DNA from: Gerris lacustris
Taxonomy: Eukaryota; Arthropoda; Insecta; Hemiptera; Gerridae
DNA length: 64,000 nt
Assembly: GCA_951217055.1 (NCBI GenBank)
Contig: OX578281.1
Span: 9,268,447-9,332,446 of the forward strand
Reading direction: 5' to 3'
Numbering within the stretch: position 1 is the first letter of the stretch; each line of letters starts with the position of its first letter. Shown piece by piece: positions 54,598-64,000 of this stretch. The notes beneath the pieces were generated by a model that did no database searches, was not told where the DNA came from, and saw only the letters and a list, made by a program, of their open reading frames with translations. Made by a program: the position numbers and the translations under genes.

Positions 54598-55338
54598 AGG
54601 GTCCGTAGACAAAACCAAAGACCCTTATATTTTCCTGCGTGTGTCTGTCTGTCCGTCCGTCCGTCTGTCGCCTGCTCTCACGGCTAAAACTTTCGTCCGG
54701 TGACTTGGAAATTTGGCATATATGTGTCATGTACCTACCACTCATTTTAAACATGTAGCGACTTAAAAAAAATATTTTTCAAAAAAATTTGGGTAAAAAA
54801 ACTTTTTTAACGGGTAAAATCTTTTTTTTTTTTTTTTGGACACCGTGTGGGGTATCATATGAAAGGGTACGTCGAGGTGATTACAAAAATATATCATTTT
54901 TGGTTATAAGCTTGGATGGGGCGAGTGTAGACGATTTTGAAGTGGGTTGGGAAAGTGCCCCCCCCCCCTTCCTCTATCTCGCTTATGTGAAGTGCAAAAA
55001 ATCTGAAAAAATTCCTGAACATTCTTCAACCAAAAGTAAAGATACCACTTTTTGGAAATTTAAAAAAAAAATTATTTTATTTTTTATTGACAAAATACGT
55101 TTTTTTTATAATTATGGTCTTTTCGATGTATTTATATGTTTGTAGTCCGGTTCAGTGGCAAACAAAAAATACTTTATCAGAAGTTTGTTTATGTGTTTTG
55201 AGAATATCAGACTCGTAGGATAGTTTAAAGTAAGCTTTTTAGCATTTTAAAAAACACCATCAATAGGGTACTACTTAAACAATACTGTGTTGCCTACGGA
55301 CCCTCGCTGTGTGCTGACTAGCACACACTTAACCTGTT
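54598..55338 (+). mobile_element. family A Helentron-like element, full length
   Basis: Starts agggtccgtagacaaaacca; tract gtctgtctgtccgtccgtcc at 54642; 'gggtatcatatgaaagggta'; C-run; 'tctatctcgcttatgtgaag'. It closes with cctacggaccct (55293-55304), the perfect hairpin gtgtgct-gact-agcacac (55309-55326) and 'acttaacctgtt'. The start and the pre-hairpin motif are inverted copies of each other (agggtccgtag / ctacggaccct). The 118-codon frame is chance. Confidence 0.82.
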
Positions 55339-56158
55339 AATTTTATTTTTGTTTTATCGAATTTAGATGGGCTGTTAACATTGTTAATGGTAATAATGTC
55401 ATTAACAATGTTTTTTGAGAGATTATGAATGAGCTATACAACTAAATGTACTAAAACTTGTTTTAATAAGTTTTTATAATACTGTACATGATTTAATCCC
55501 TCTACAATTGTACGAGTATGGCACAAGTTTGTAGTTTTAGTACAGCAGTAATTCTTTGATGAACTTTACTAGTAATTGTACTTATCTTCAATTAAATTTT
55601 TTGATGAATATTACTAGTATAATTGTATTCATCTTTAATTAAATTCTTTACTCTAGTTTAAAATTTTCTTGATTGATTGTTGCTCATGTACATTATGTAC
55701 ATGGATTATCCATTATGTACATATTTATGTTACAGCAATTTATTATTTATTCTTTAATTGTACTTTAATGGGTCACTGATTATCTTTAGGATCCATGAAT
55801 CAGAGATTAATGTGAAATTATTACATGCATATGATATAATTGATGCACGTATGTTGTTGTAATTTTTATTATATTATTTAGTTTTGCTTACGTAGTTAAC
55901 ATTTTTTATTGTTGTTTTTTTAAATTTTTATTTAATTTAATTCATTATCTACACGCAAAAGAGGGCAATTTGAGTTATCAGATGGAAAATTATCTCCTTC
56001 TTTGATATACCCATGAGAATAAACACTAAACATACAGTTTTTAAATAAGAGAAGATATTTCTTTGATTTTACCGCAACCTAAGGTTATTTTCAGAACATT
56101 GTTTACCTTTGTAGTGTGATTCGGTATATAAAAGGGCATTCGAAGATGTCTATGTATT
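55339..56158. other. unassigned AT-rich sequence
   Basis: Short direct repeats: 'attactagtaattgta' / 'attactagtataattgta' near 55567-55630, and 'cattatgtacat' three times near 55690-55725. No gene. Confidence 0.4.
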
Positions 56159-56890
56159 TTTAGGGTTTTGTAGATTCTTCTCAAAACCCTTATGCCGAGG
56201 GTGATGTGTCCGTCTGTCCGTCGCTCTTTGGTTCATAGGACCCAAACCGTTTAAGCTAAAGAGCTGAAATTTGAAATACTGGTGCAACTTTTTGACCCAA
56301 CCACAGAAAAAAATACAGAAATTCAAAATTAAATATGCGCATGCGCAATTCGCAAAAATGTTGTAAACTCAAAAATTTATATTTTTCTTAATTTTCGAGT
56401 GGGGTATCAAATGAAAGCTGCTGAAGAGTAGGACGCAAATATATATAAGCTTTTGTAAATTTTGCATTCCTTATTGGGTAAAAAAATCAAAATATACCCA
56501 AAAAAATCCCCCCCCCCAACCACTATACTTCGGCTGGTCCAAAAATTTCGAAAAAAATTCATGCTAATGCCTTATTGTGGGGCGATGAAAATTCCGGGAG
56601 TTCATCCCAAATTTTAACAAATTGCCCATTTTGGCGCGAAAATTTGAAGTGCGCCAAAAATTTTATTTTTGTAAAATTTTTATTTGGGTATCATATGAAA
56701 GCTGGCGAAGAGTAGGATTCAAATATATATTTGCTTTTTTAAATTTTGCATTCTTTATTAATTTTATAAGTCAAAATATAGCCCCAAAATTTTCCCCACT
56801 CCCCAACCACTATATAACGGGTGCTCCTAAAATTTCTAAATAATTCATGGTTATACCTTATGGTGAAGCGATGGAAATGGTCTGAAAAAA
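56159..56890 (+). repeat. family Q repeat, followed by a second truncated copy
   Basis: First copy 56159-56545: 'agggttttgtagattcttct', GTCY tract, 'tatgcgcatgcgcaat', 'gggtatcaaatgaaagctgc', C-run, 'aaccactatacttcgg'. Second copy, 56660-56890, starts mid-element ('gggtatcatatgaaagctgg') and ends with 'aaccactatataacgg'. Confidence 0.7.
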
Positions 56891-56916
56891 TGAATTTTTC
56901 TAGTCGTAATTACCGA

Positions 56917-57010
56917 TGAAAAACATTGTGACCCCCTGGGGGATCGAACCCGGACCCTTGAGATCGAAGAATAAAATCATAATTACATAACGGGCATGCT
57001 TAATCTTCTA
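56917..57010 (-). repeat. tRNA-SINE-like fragment
   Basis: The minus strand carries gggttcgatcccc, a near-perfect B box, inside a ccgggttcgatcccccagg arm. The A box region is not convincing. Confidence 0.45.
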
Positions 57011-57360
57011 CAAAACTCTAAAAAGTACTTGGACGCAAGTACTTCCCTGTGATTTTCATTTATATTTTATTACTAAAAGAGGATAATGTATTTCTTAAAA
57101 AATTATGATTAATGATTAAAAATATGAATTATCGGAACATGTTAGAATATTATTTTCGGCTCGATTTTTTATGTCTCAAAATATTGCTTTCTTTGACAAA
57201 ACCACTAGATCATTAGAGAAAAATCGTTTCGATACGACTCAGACAAACTTTGTCATATACGAGTTTTTAATTACTTAGCCTAGTGTTTTCCATTTATTAG
57301 TTTCCCTAGGTACTTTTAATTTTAATATTATTATTAAACATTTATTAAAATGTACCATAA

Positions 57361-57440
57361 AAATAACTTCTTGGCGGGGTATCGAACCCAGCCTCTCTCC
57401 GTCCGCATTAAAAGCTATTTTCTCAGGAACTAGATTTTTC
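57361..57440 (-). repeat. tRNA-SINE-like fragment
   Basis: The minus strand reads gctgggttcgataccccgcc, a B-box arm. No A box recognised. Confidence 0.4.
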
Positions 57441-58200
57441 CCGGGAAAACGGCTTATATCGTTAGATTCGTATTTAAATGGACTACATTTTAGAATTTTT
57501 TAATCAAAATTGTCTGAACTGTTTTCGAGATTTTTTTAACGTTTTTCAGAGTTCTTGGAGGGTAGCTAAAATTAAATTTGAACCTAAAATTAATTTCTTG
57601 ATTTCGACTCAGGGTATTATTTTTCTGAACAGGTATGCCAAATTTGTCTAAATCTGCCCTTTTTAGGCTCCAGGCGTCTGCACAGACAGACTTTAAAAAA
57701 AAAAACAAAAAAAAAAACACTTTCTTGGACTCAGGAGACCTCAAAACGTGTAAATCCATCTAAATCGAATTTTCGCGCCACCTTAATACTTTCTCTTTAT
57801 ATGAGAAATTAAAAATGTATAATACATTGTTTGTTTGCAATGTATGTTATCTATTTTTTTTTCTTGCTGAAGTTTGTCTTGTAAATATATATTTTGGGAT
57901 TTGTTTATGTTGAACACTAATTAGTTATATACTAATTTATTTCTACGTTTTAACGGCTGGGCTGTGTTAATTTCGTCCATTTCTTTTTTCTTGATTTCTC
58001 TTAGATATTGCAGGGAAGAGATTATATACCTCTGAATTCTCTGATAATAGCTGTTATTCGAATAAATTATATGGAAGTGAGTGTCATAGCTTCGTGTTTG
58101 GAAGCTATGTTTCTTTCTTTTTTTTATTTATTCTGCCTGTAAGAGTATTTAAACCTCTACGAGAGAATTTTTTTTTTGTCTTCCTTGAAAAACCGATCGA
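57441..58200. other. unassigned AT-rich sequence
   Basis: An 89-codon minus frame at 57490-57759 has no known domain. It includes 'gtctgcacagacagac' and may belong to a GTCY-type repeat. Confidence 0.35.
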
Positions 58201-58229
58201 TCGTAAATAAAGGCCAGTTTAGATAACAC

Positions 58230-58469
58230 GAGCAGACGCCATTTTGTGTCTTCGTTTAGGGCGGGTTACCTAAAGTCGGACTTAGGATCGCTTGTTTTCC
58301 ATTGGTCGATTGCTAAGGGTGTTGTCCACGGTTGCCATAGCAACTCCACACGGAGGAAGAGCCCAGTTTTAGGAGTTTGTTTAGGGAGGGGACCTCCACA
58401 AAGTATTGGAGATCGTGGTCATGTGTCGGTCAACACCTAGTCCTTTCTGACCGGACTATTTTCCCCGTC
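58230..58469 (+). promoter_or_regulatory. promoter-like block with X-box, CCAAT and YY1-type motifs
   Basis: GTTGCCATAGCAAC (58331-58344) is a perfect palindromic X-box, the binding site of RFX factors that drive cilium genes. ATTGG (inverted CCAAT) lies at 58301-58305 and GCCATTTT (YY1/Pho-like) at 58238-58245. The block is richer in G, C and CpG than its surroundings and shows no repeat signature. Factor binding is inferred. Confidence 0.45.
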
Positions 58470-58628
58470 ATGACCTCGGACATAACTATAGGCGGTACCA
58501 TGGAGTACACTTGGACCATCGAGGAGCAAGGGGAGACGGTGGTTCAGCCGCAAGGGCAACACTCCGGTCCGTACCTTGTTGTACCATTCACTGACACCCG
58601 TTCTTTGTACACTGGTAACACCCCTTAG
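58470..58628 (+). CDS. possible first exon or small protein after the X-box block
   Basis: Frame from ATG 58470 (MTSDITIGGT…), with a second ATG at 58500 in an excellent context (accATGG): MEYTWTIEEQGETVVQPQGQ, then HSGPYLVVPFTDTRSLYTG and a stop at 58626. 'acactg|gtaaca' at about 58614 could be a splice donor that would bypass the stop. Its composition is less AT-rich than the surroundings. No family recognised; a non-coding or transposon origin is not excluded. Confidence 0.3.
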   Translation: MTSDITIGGTMEYTWTIEEQGETVVQPQGQHSGPYLVVPFTDTRSLYTGNTP

Positions 58629-59216
58629 TATGTCCTGGTACTCGATAACACCTTGCACTTGTTATTGACCTAGTTTGTTGTTTTTTTTTGTTCGGGAAAA
58701 TAACCTTTTCAATTCATTGCACAAATGTTATTAATGTGTTATCGCTTTTGTAGAATTGTATCGCACTTAGTATGATTGTAGACGTAGTGAAGTTGAAACT
58801 TGAAATGTGATGATAAATATAAGTTGATAAAACGGAGAATGTCTTAAGCTTCCATTTGCTTGGAAGTCAATGATGGTTCTACCTGGTTAAGATTTTTTCT
58901 GTGGTAAGTTCTTATTACTTCTGGAACTTTGGAAAAGAAATCTTTAATAACTTATTACCGATATGTTTTCCTCCTTGTAGCTTAATGAACTATGCATATT
59001 CTTTTTGGTACTTCTTTATATTGTTACTCCCCTATATTGTTTTAGAATAAAAATGACTTTGACTAAATAACTATTAAGACAAAGGGATGTTTAGTCCAAT
59101 GTAGTTTGGGACAAAGTAATATCATACTTCTGTTTTTATAAGGGGAGTAACAGTCTAAAAAAGAACATTCCGTTCACCTTCTTTTGATTGTTACTCCCCT
59201 CTTGTCTCCCTCTTCT
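58629..59216. other. unassigned, with a small inverted repeat
   Basis: gttactcccct (59023-59033) and aggggagtaac (59141-59151) form a 130-bp MITE-like unit; the motif returns at 59189. No gene seen. Confidence 0.45.
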
Positions 59217-59727
59217 TGTACCTACCCACAGGGTAGGTACAAGAGGGATATCATATGAAAGGGTACGTCGAGCTGATTACAAAAATATATAATTCTTTGG
59301 ATGTAACTTTGATGGGGCGAGCGTATTCAAGTTTGAAGTGGGTGTGAAACGTGCCCCCCCCCCCCCCTCTATCTCGCTTATGTGAAGTGCAAAAAATCTG
59401 AAAAAATTCCTGAACATTCTTCGACCAAAAGTAATGATACCACTTTTTGGAAATTTCGAATAAAATATTATTTTATTTTTTATTGACAAAATACGTCTTT
59501 TTTATAATTATGGTCTTTTTGATGTATTTATATGGTTGTAGTCCGGTTCAGTGGAAAATAAATACTTTATCAGAGTGTGTTTTGAGAATATCAAACTTTT
59601 AGAATAGTTCAAAGTAAGCTTTTTAGCATTTTAAAGAAAACACTGTTTATACACTTTACAGTTAAACACTATATACTGTGACCTACGGACCCTCGCTGTG
59701 TGCTGACTAGCACAAACTTGACCTGTT
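59217..59727 (+). mobile_element. family A element with a rearranged 5' end
   Basis: It joins 'cttgtacctaccc' directly to its inverse 'gggtaggtacaag' (59216-59244), then continues from 'atcatatgaaagggta' to cctacggaccct, the hairpin and 'acttgacctgttt'. The first part of the element is lost. Confidence 0.75.
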
Positions 59728-60230
59728 TATTTAGCTTTTTGTACACTACACAGTTGTGGAAAATACGAATACCCCAAAAAAGTTGAAGGATACAACCCTG
59801 TTTATGCGAAAAAGCGCCCGGTAGAAGGGGGATAACAGAAAAGATCTCATTTTTTCGCTACTCTTCTCTTATAAATGCATTATATATTCATAAGAGAGAT
59901 AAACGAAACAATGCAAAATAAAAATGTATTTGTTAAAATGTTAGAATCGTGATGTTTGGTAGTTATTGGTCATTAGATGTAAGATTACCATATAACAGAT
60001 TTCTATACATTTTGTTTGGTGTATTTAAAAAGTATTACAGGTTGTAAAAATCATCTTTGCATTCTTTCACCTGATGAAAGCGCTTCTTTGTAAATGCTTG
60101 TTATTTTCCAGTAGTAGTTTTGTTTTTTCTATAAAGTCTTTTTATTAACTTCAGGTTTATTTTGATTGCCGTTTGTTAGGTAAGATTGTAGAAGAAGTAA
60201 TTTCTCCTTACGTGTGGTTTGACCTTTAAT

Positions 60231-60262
<32 letters not shown>

Positions 60263-60268
60263 TATATA
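59728..60268. other. unassigned sequence ending in a TA microsatellite
   Basis: (TA)n at 60230-60268 flanks the next element. No gene recognised. Confidence 0.5.
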
Positions 60269-61162
60269 CAGGGTGTCCCGGGTCAGGACCGACAAACTTT
60301 GGGATGTGATAGTACAGTTAATTTGGAGTAAAAAAAGTTCTATAAACCATGGTCCTATTCTCATTTGTATTCTAGCTATCTTATTTTTAACTTTTTTTTG
60401 TAAAACGTGACTTTGACTTAATAAATTGGCCATATCATTGGAAGTAATAAGGCTAGAATGATAAATGATATACCACCTGAAAGAGCATGAAAAATTCTTA
60501 AATATAATCATCATTTCAGCTATTAAATTTCATTTTTAGTCATACGTTAATTCGTTAGAACTTGAAAATAATAAAATTTAATTAAAAAAAGAAAATGTTA
60601 GAGCTTGTATAACTACTGTATTGTATTAGATAACTATGGGTGCAAAACTCCTTAAAGTTGGCGCATTTACTAAGCTTCAAAACGATACTATTAAATTTAA
60701 AATATTGCAACTTAAAGTATCCGAAATAGTGATGAAATTCCAAAAAAGCATGTCCTACTGTAAGCTGAGATAGGGTTGGGGGATGGGAAGTGCCCTGAAA
60801 ATGCAATCGTCGGGTGATTTTTTTTCTTTTTCTTTTAAGTTGCTCCAGTATAATAAAACGTTAAAGTCAGAGTTTAGTCATAGTACCCGTGTGGTACCAG
60901 TCATGGTACCAATGATACTACAGTCATTGTAAAGTCATAGCACCTGATGAATCTTGTAATTATTAAGGGTGTAATCATTTATTTTTATTACGATAATTAA
61001 TTATTTTTATAATAATATTCTTTGTAACATAACCAAAATTGTACTGTATTAATTGAATTATCTTATTACTTTGTTAAAAAAAAAATCATTAAAGATGAAA
61101 TAGAAAAGTGTAATAATAAAATACACCGACATTTTTATTTATAATTAACACTTCTGTAATTA

Positions 61163-61446
61163 CTATAATAAATGTTCAAAATGGTGCCCTCCTTCATTCA
61201 TACACATCCACAATTTTTAAGTCGAAATTTGCTGAATTTTATGGGAGTCGCTATTGGTCATTTATTTGATGAGCTGCTGCTTGTATCCTGTTTATTAGCT
61301 CCTCTTGACTGTTAACCGGTATTCTAAACACCAAATCTTTCATCCATCCCCCCAAACAGAAATGTAAAGGTGTAATGTCTGGTGACATGGGTGGCCAAGC
61401 AACCGGTTCTCCTCTTCCAATGCACCTATTAGGGTAGTGTTGAATG
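61163..61446 (-). pseudogene. DDE transposase C-terminal relic, left arm
   Basis: Minus strand: CIGRGEPVAWPPMSPDITPL, then HFCLGGWMKDLVFRIPVNSQ, an internal stop, and after a one-base shift LWMCMNEGGHHFEHLL with a stop. 'WPP.SPDltPL' is the catalytic block of Tc1/mariner-superfamily enzymes, and the 'GGhHFEhL' end is common in insect elements annotated with DUF4817. It is broken. Confidence 0.8.
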
Positions 61447-61518
61447 TACGAATCTGTACTTAAAAAATGTCGGACGTGTATTAATGAAGAAGGGCACCAT
61501 TTTGAAAATTTATTATAG
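61447..61518 (+). pseudogene. DDE transposase C-terminal relic, right arm
   Basis: The + strand reads ESVLKKCRTCINEEGHHFEN then LL and a stop, the same C terminus as in the left arm but about one fifth different. The catalytic block is not duplicated, so the join lies just upstream. Confidence 0.75.
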
Positions 61519-62420
61519 TAATTACAGAAGTTTTAATTTGAAGTAAAGAAGGTCGGTTTATTTTATTAGTAAACTTTTCTATTTCATCTTTAATTTTTTT
61601 TTTTTTTTTTTTTTTTAACAAAGTAATATGATAATTCAAATAATACAGTACAATTTTGGTTATGTTACAAAGAATATTATTATAAAAATAATTAATTATC
61701 TTAATAAAAATAAATGATTACACCCTTAATAATTACAAGATTCATCAGGTGCTATGACTTTACAATGACTGTAGTATCATTGGTACCATGACTGGTACCA
61801 CACGGGTACTATGACTAAACTCTGACTTTAACGTTTTATTATACTGGAGCAACTTAAAAGAAATAGAAAAAAAATCACCCGACGATTGCATTTTCAGGGC
61901 ACTTCCCATCCCCCAACCCTATCTCAGCTTACAGTAGGACATGCTTTTTTGGAATTTCATCACTATTTCGGATACTTTAAGTTGCAATATTTTAAATTTA
62001 ATAGTATCGTTTTGAAGCTTAGTAAATGCGCCAACTTTAAGGAGTTTTGCACCCATAGTTATCTAATACAATACAGTAGTTATACAAGCTCTAACATTTT
62101 CTTTTTTTAATTAAATTTTATTATTTTCAAGTTCTAACGAATTAACGTATGACTAAAAATGAAATTTAATAGCTGAAATGATGATTATATTTAAGCATTT
62201 TTCATGCTCTTTCAGGTGGTATATCATTTATCATTCTAGCCTTATTACTTCCAATGATATGGCCAATTTATTAAGTCAAAGTCACGTTTTACAAAAAAAA
62301 GTTAAAAATAAGATAGCTAGAAAACAAATGAGAATAGGACCATGGTTTATAGAACTTTTTATACTCCAAATTAACTGTACTATCACATCCCAAAGTTTGT
62401 CGGTCCTGACCCGGGACACC

Positions 62421-62423
<3 letters not shown>

Positions 62424-62496
<73 letters not shown>
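62424..62496. repeat. (TA)n microsatellite
   Basis: About 36 TA units directly after the foldback element, probably its expanded TA target. Confidence 0.95.
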
Positions 62497-62500
<4 letters not shown>

Positions 62501-62816
62501 GTTTCCTTTATTTGGTCATGGTACTTAGGTTGAAGATCTTGTAATCTTCTATACTTGTATTGAACTTTTAGCTCTGACTTAAACTTTACGATAATGAAAA
62601 AAAAATCTAACCACACAAGAACAACTTTTTTACTTATTATAGTAAAAGCTTAAAGATTTTTTTTTTATACTTGGATAAATTATTTATCTACTCACGGCAG
62701 CAAAATTAAGCATTACTTATCTGCTTTTAGATTGTAAAGTACTGTATCGCTGATTTGTCATTAAAATATTAATAATTAATATAAAAATGCCATTTTTCAA
62801 AACTGGTCTTATTTTC

Positions 62817-62847
<31 letters not shown>
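62497..62847. other. unassigned, with a 27-base T-run
   Basis: T-run at 62821-62847. No gene. Confidence 0.5.
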
Positions 62848-63890
62848 GGTTTCTGTATTCTTCACCTTAGTTGTATCTATGTTAGGGTGACTAACCGTCC
62901 CGTAAAAACGGGATTGTCCCATTTTTTCATGAACATTCCCGGTGTCCCGAAAAAGTCTTCCGGGACGCCTAAATGTCCCGTATTTTCGTTGTGTACTGAT
63001 TCTGTTTGAGCATAATTTTTAAGATTTTTTAAAGATTTGCCAATATGTGTTTGCAATCCCTGCCCCTAATGGTATTACTGAAAGAATATTTTCGCTCATG
63101 AACATTCACTGGACTATTGTAACTTTTACAAGTTTGTATTAGAAAAGAAGTAAGTTTTAAAGATGGCTGGGGCAACAGCTAAGTACACTAGAACCTCACC
63201 AAAAGAGGTTACTGTGAAATGCCGCCCGACCCAGGACCCTGCATCTGGTTCTGTTTTGGTAAAAATTCTCAAAAATCGCTTATTAAACCTACGTTCAAAG
63301 CTATCTTTTATTTTATGTGTATAATAAACACTTTTAATAGCTAACTAATGTACTTTTTATAAACGTACGCCCTTTTGCATTATTATTTAAAATAATAATT
63401 ATTTGTAATATAACGGACTTTTATAATAGTGGACAATCATCAGCTCCTTATAGCCCGTCGCCGCACCCCCCACCCCCCCTTTACCCTGGGTGTATTCCTT
63501 ATACACCGGATTGGGACCCGAACGTGAGGTGTCCCGTTTTTTCCAGTTGACTATTTGGTCACCCTAATCTATGTGCAAAATTTGGGGAAGATTGAATGAC
63601 GGTAAGTGGTTCAAAATTGGGGTAATAGTTGTGCGATGAAACTTAAAAAGCAAATAAATTTGACGCCATTTTGTTTTTGTTTTTGTTTTTTTGGTTTCTG
63701 TATTCTTCACCTTAGTTGTATCTATGTGCAAAATTTGGGGAAGATTGAATCACGGGAAGTGGTTCAAAATTGGGGTAATAGGTGTGCGATGAAACTTAAA
63801 AAGCAAATAAATTTGACGCCATTTTGTTTTTGGTTTTTTGTTTTTTTGGTTTCTGTATTCTTCACCTTAGTTGTATCTATCTTATTTTTT
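62848..63890 (+). repeat. tandem repeat of about 145 bp, first unit split by a hAT element
   Basis: 'ggtttctgtattcttcacct' then 'tagttgtatctatgtgcaaa' and 'atttggggaagattgaat' recur at 62848/63567, 63690 and 63849. The unit also holds 'gtggttcaaaattggggtaa' and 'aaatttgacgccattttg'. The 99-codon frame at 63606-63905 follows the repeat. Confidence 0.85.
62875..63574 (+). mobile_element. hAT element with 8-bp target duplication
   Basis: Ends tagggtgac (62883) and gtcaccta-type gtcacccta (63566) are flanked by atctatgt at 62875-62882 and 63567-63574. Inside, FAIPAPNGITERIFSLMNIH and W (about 63049-63115) match the C-terminal dimerisation domain of hAT transposases ('ipaSna.~ERvFS'). 684 bp, the rest of the transposase missing. 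GC-rich inverted motifs, cccgtaaaaacggga and similar, lie near both ends. Confidence 0.9.
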
Positions 63891-64000
63891 GACAAAATGG
63901 CGTAGAAAATTAAACGCTTTCCACAAGTGTTATATATTTTTGTAATCTACTCTTCAATACCTTTCAATTGATACCTCACTCAAAATTTAAAGAAACATTT
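63891..64000 (-). repeat. GTCY-type repeat, cut by the window edge
   Basis: 'actcttcaatacctttcaat' followed by 'tgatacctcactcaaaattt' is the complement of the phrase at 49111-49145, so this is a minus-strand relative of 48838-49265. Confidence 0.65.

Larger units (their letters stand above)
60269..62423. mobile_element. 2.2 kb foldback Tc1/mariner-like element
   Basis: Both ends are cagggtgtcccgggtcagga within TA repeats. Inverted arms run about 60269-61225 and 61460-62423. The outer 800 bp of the arms are nearly identical: a 74-codon non-coding frame at 60582-60806 is repeated without change at 61886-62110. Both arms contain the 3' end of the same type of transposase gene, so the element consists of two 3' ends joined tail to tail. 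It is non-autonomous. Confidence 0.88.

Noticed and set aside
54789..55145. 118-codon + frame
   Set aside because: Lies wholly inside a family A Helentron-like element. Other copies of the family break the frame.
60068..60095. CTGATGA as a hammerhead core
   Set aside because: No downstream GAAAC at a suitable distance and no stem II.
60582..60806. identical 74-codon frames in both arms of the foldback element
   Set aside because: Identity reflects near-identical DNA arms. The sequence is in the 3' non-coding part of the transposon and resembles no protein.
62424..62496. TA run as a regulatory or replication element
   Set aside because: A simple microsatellite at a TA target site explains it.
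1..64000. CRISPR arrays, operons, bacterial ribosome sites
   Set aside because: Introns, insect gene families and eukaryotic transposons rule out a prokaryotic reading. The regular tandem arrays have no variable spacers.

Overview
The window looks like AT-rich insect nuclear DNA with very little unique sequence and layer upon layer of transposable elements. The arthropod assignment rests on the last three coding exons of an insect odorant receptor (7tm_6 family), interrupted by GT-AG introns, and on the types of element around it (BEL/Pao, Helitron, Helentron-like, mariner, PIF/Harbinger, hAT, Jockey-like LINE, tRNA-derived SINEs). I cannot name the order or species. Most open reading frames here are chance frames in repeats. 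Only the receptor exons, one retroelement gag and perhaps two isolated first exons look like real coding sequence.

Layout. 1-4.3 kb: tandem copies of a GTCY-containing repeat, the second split by a young BEL/Pao element that keeps an intact gag but has lost protease, reverse transcriptase, RNase H and integrase. 4.3-11.6 kb: 3' end of an odorant receptor gene on the + strand (exons 4274-4378, 7337-7492, 11487-11537). Its introns hold a Helitron, a palindromic foldback element, tandem and inverted tRNA-SINEs, a small mobile element carrying a hammerhead ribozyme, and a decayed mariner. 11.6-21 kb: a PIF/Harbinger derivative, a hAT-like remnant, a Jockey-like LINE tail, SINE pieces and unexplained blocks. 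About 21.4 kb: a possible first coding exon. 22-30 kb: Helitron-like repeats, a TIR element, a full Helentron-like element that hosts the second hammerhead element, and a roughly 1.6 kb satellite array. 30-47 kb: two copies of a canonical Helitron, many Helentron-like copies of two families (called A and B here), and a Harbinger-like element whose interior is a 55-bp tandem array built from its own terminal repeat. 47-54 kb: minisatellites, a Ty3/Gypsy integrase fragment and an inverted dispersed repeat. 54-64 kb: more family A copies, a GC-richer promoter-like block with a perfect X-box, a 2.2 kb foldback Tc1/mariner-like element, and a hAT element with an 8-bp target duplication.

The most interesting signal is the pair of hammerhead ribozymes (9687-9729 and 24901-24943). 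Each lies in a short element bounded by an 11 or 13 bp target duplication, and the second has uninterrupted empty sites in sister repeats in this same window. They look like a mobile, ribozyme-bearing retroelement of Penelope-like or retrozyme type. Family names 'A', 'B', 'D', 'G' and 'Q' are local labels.
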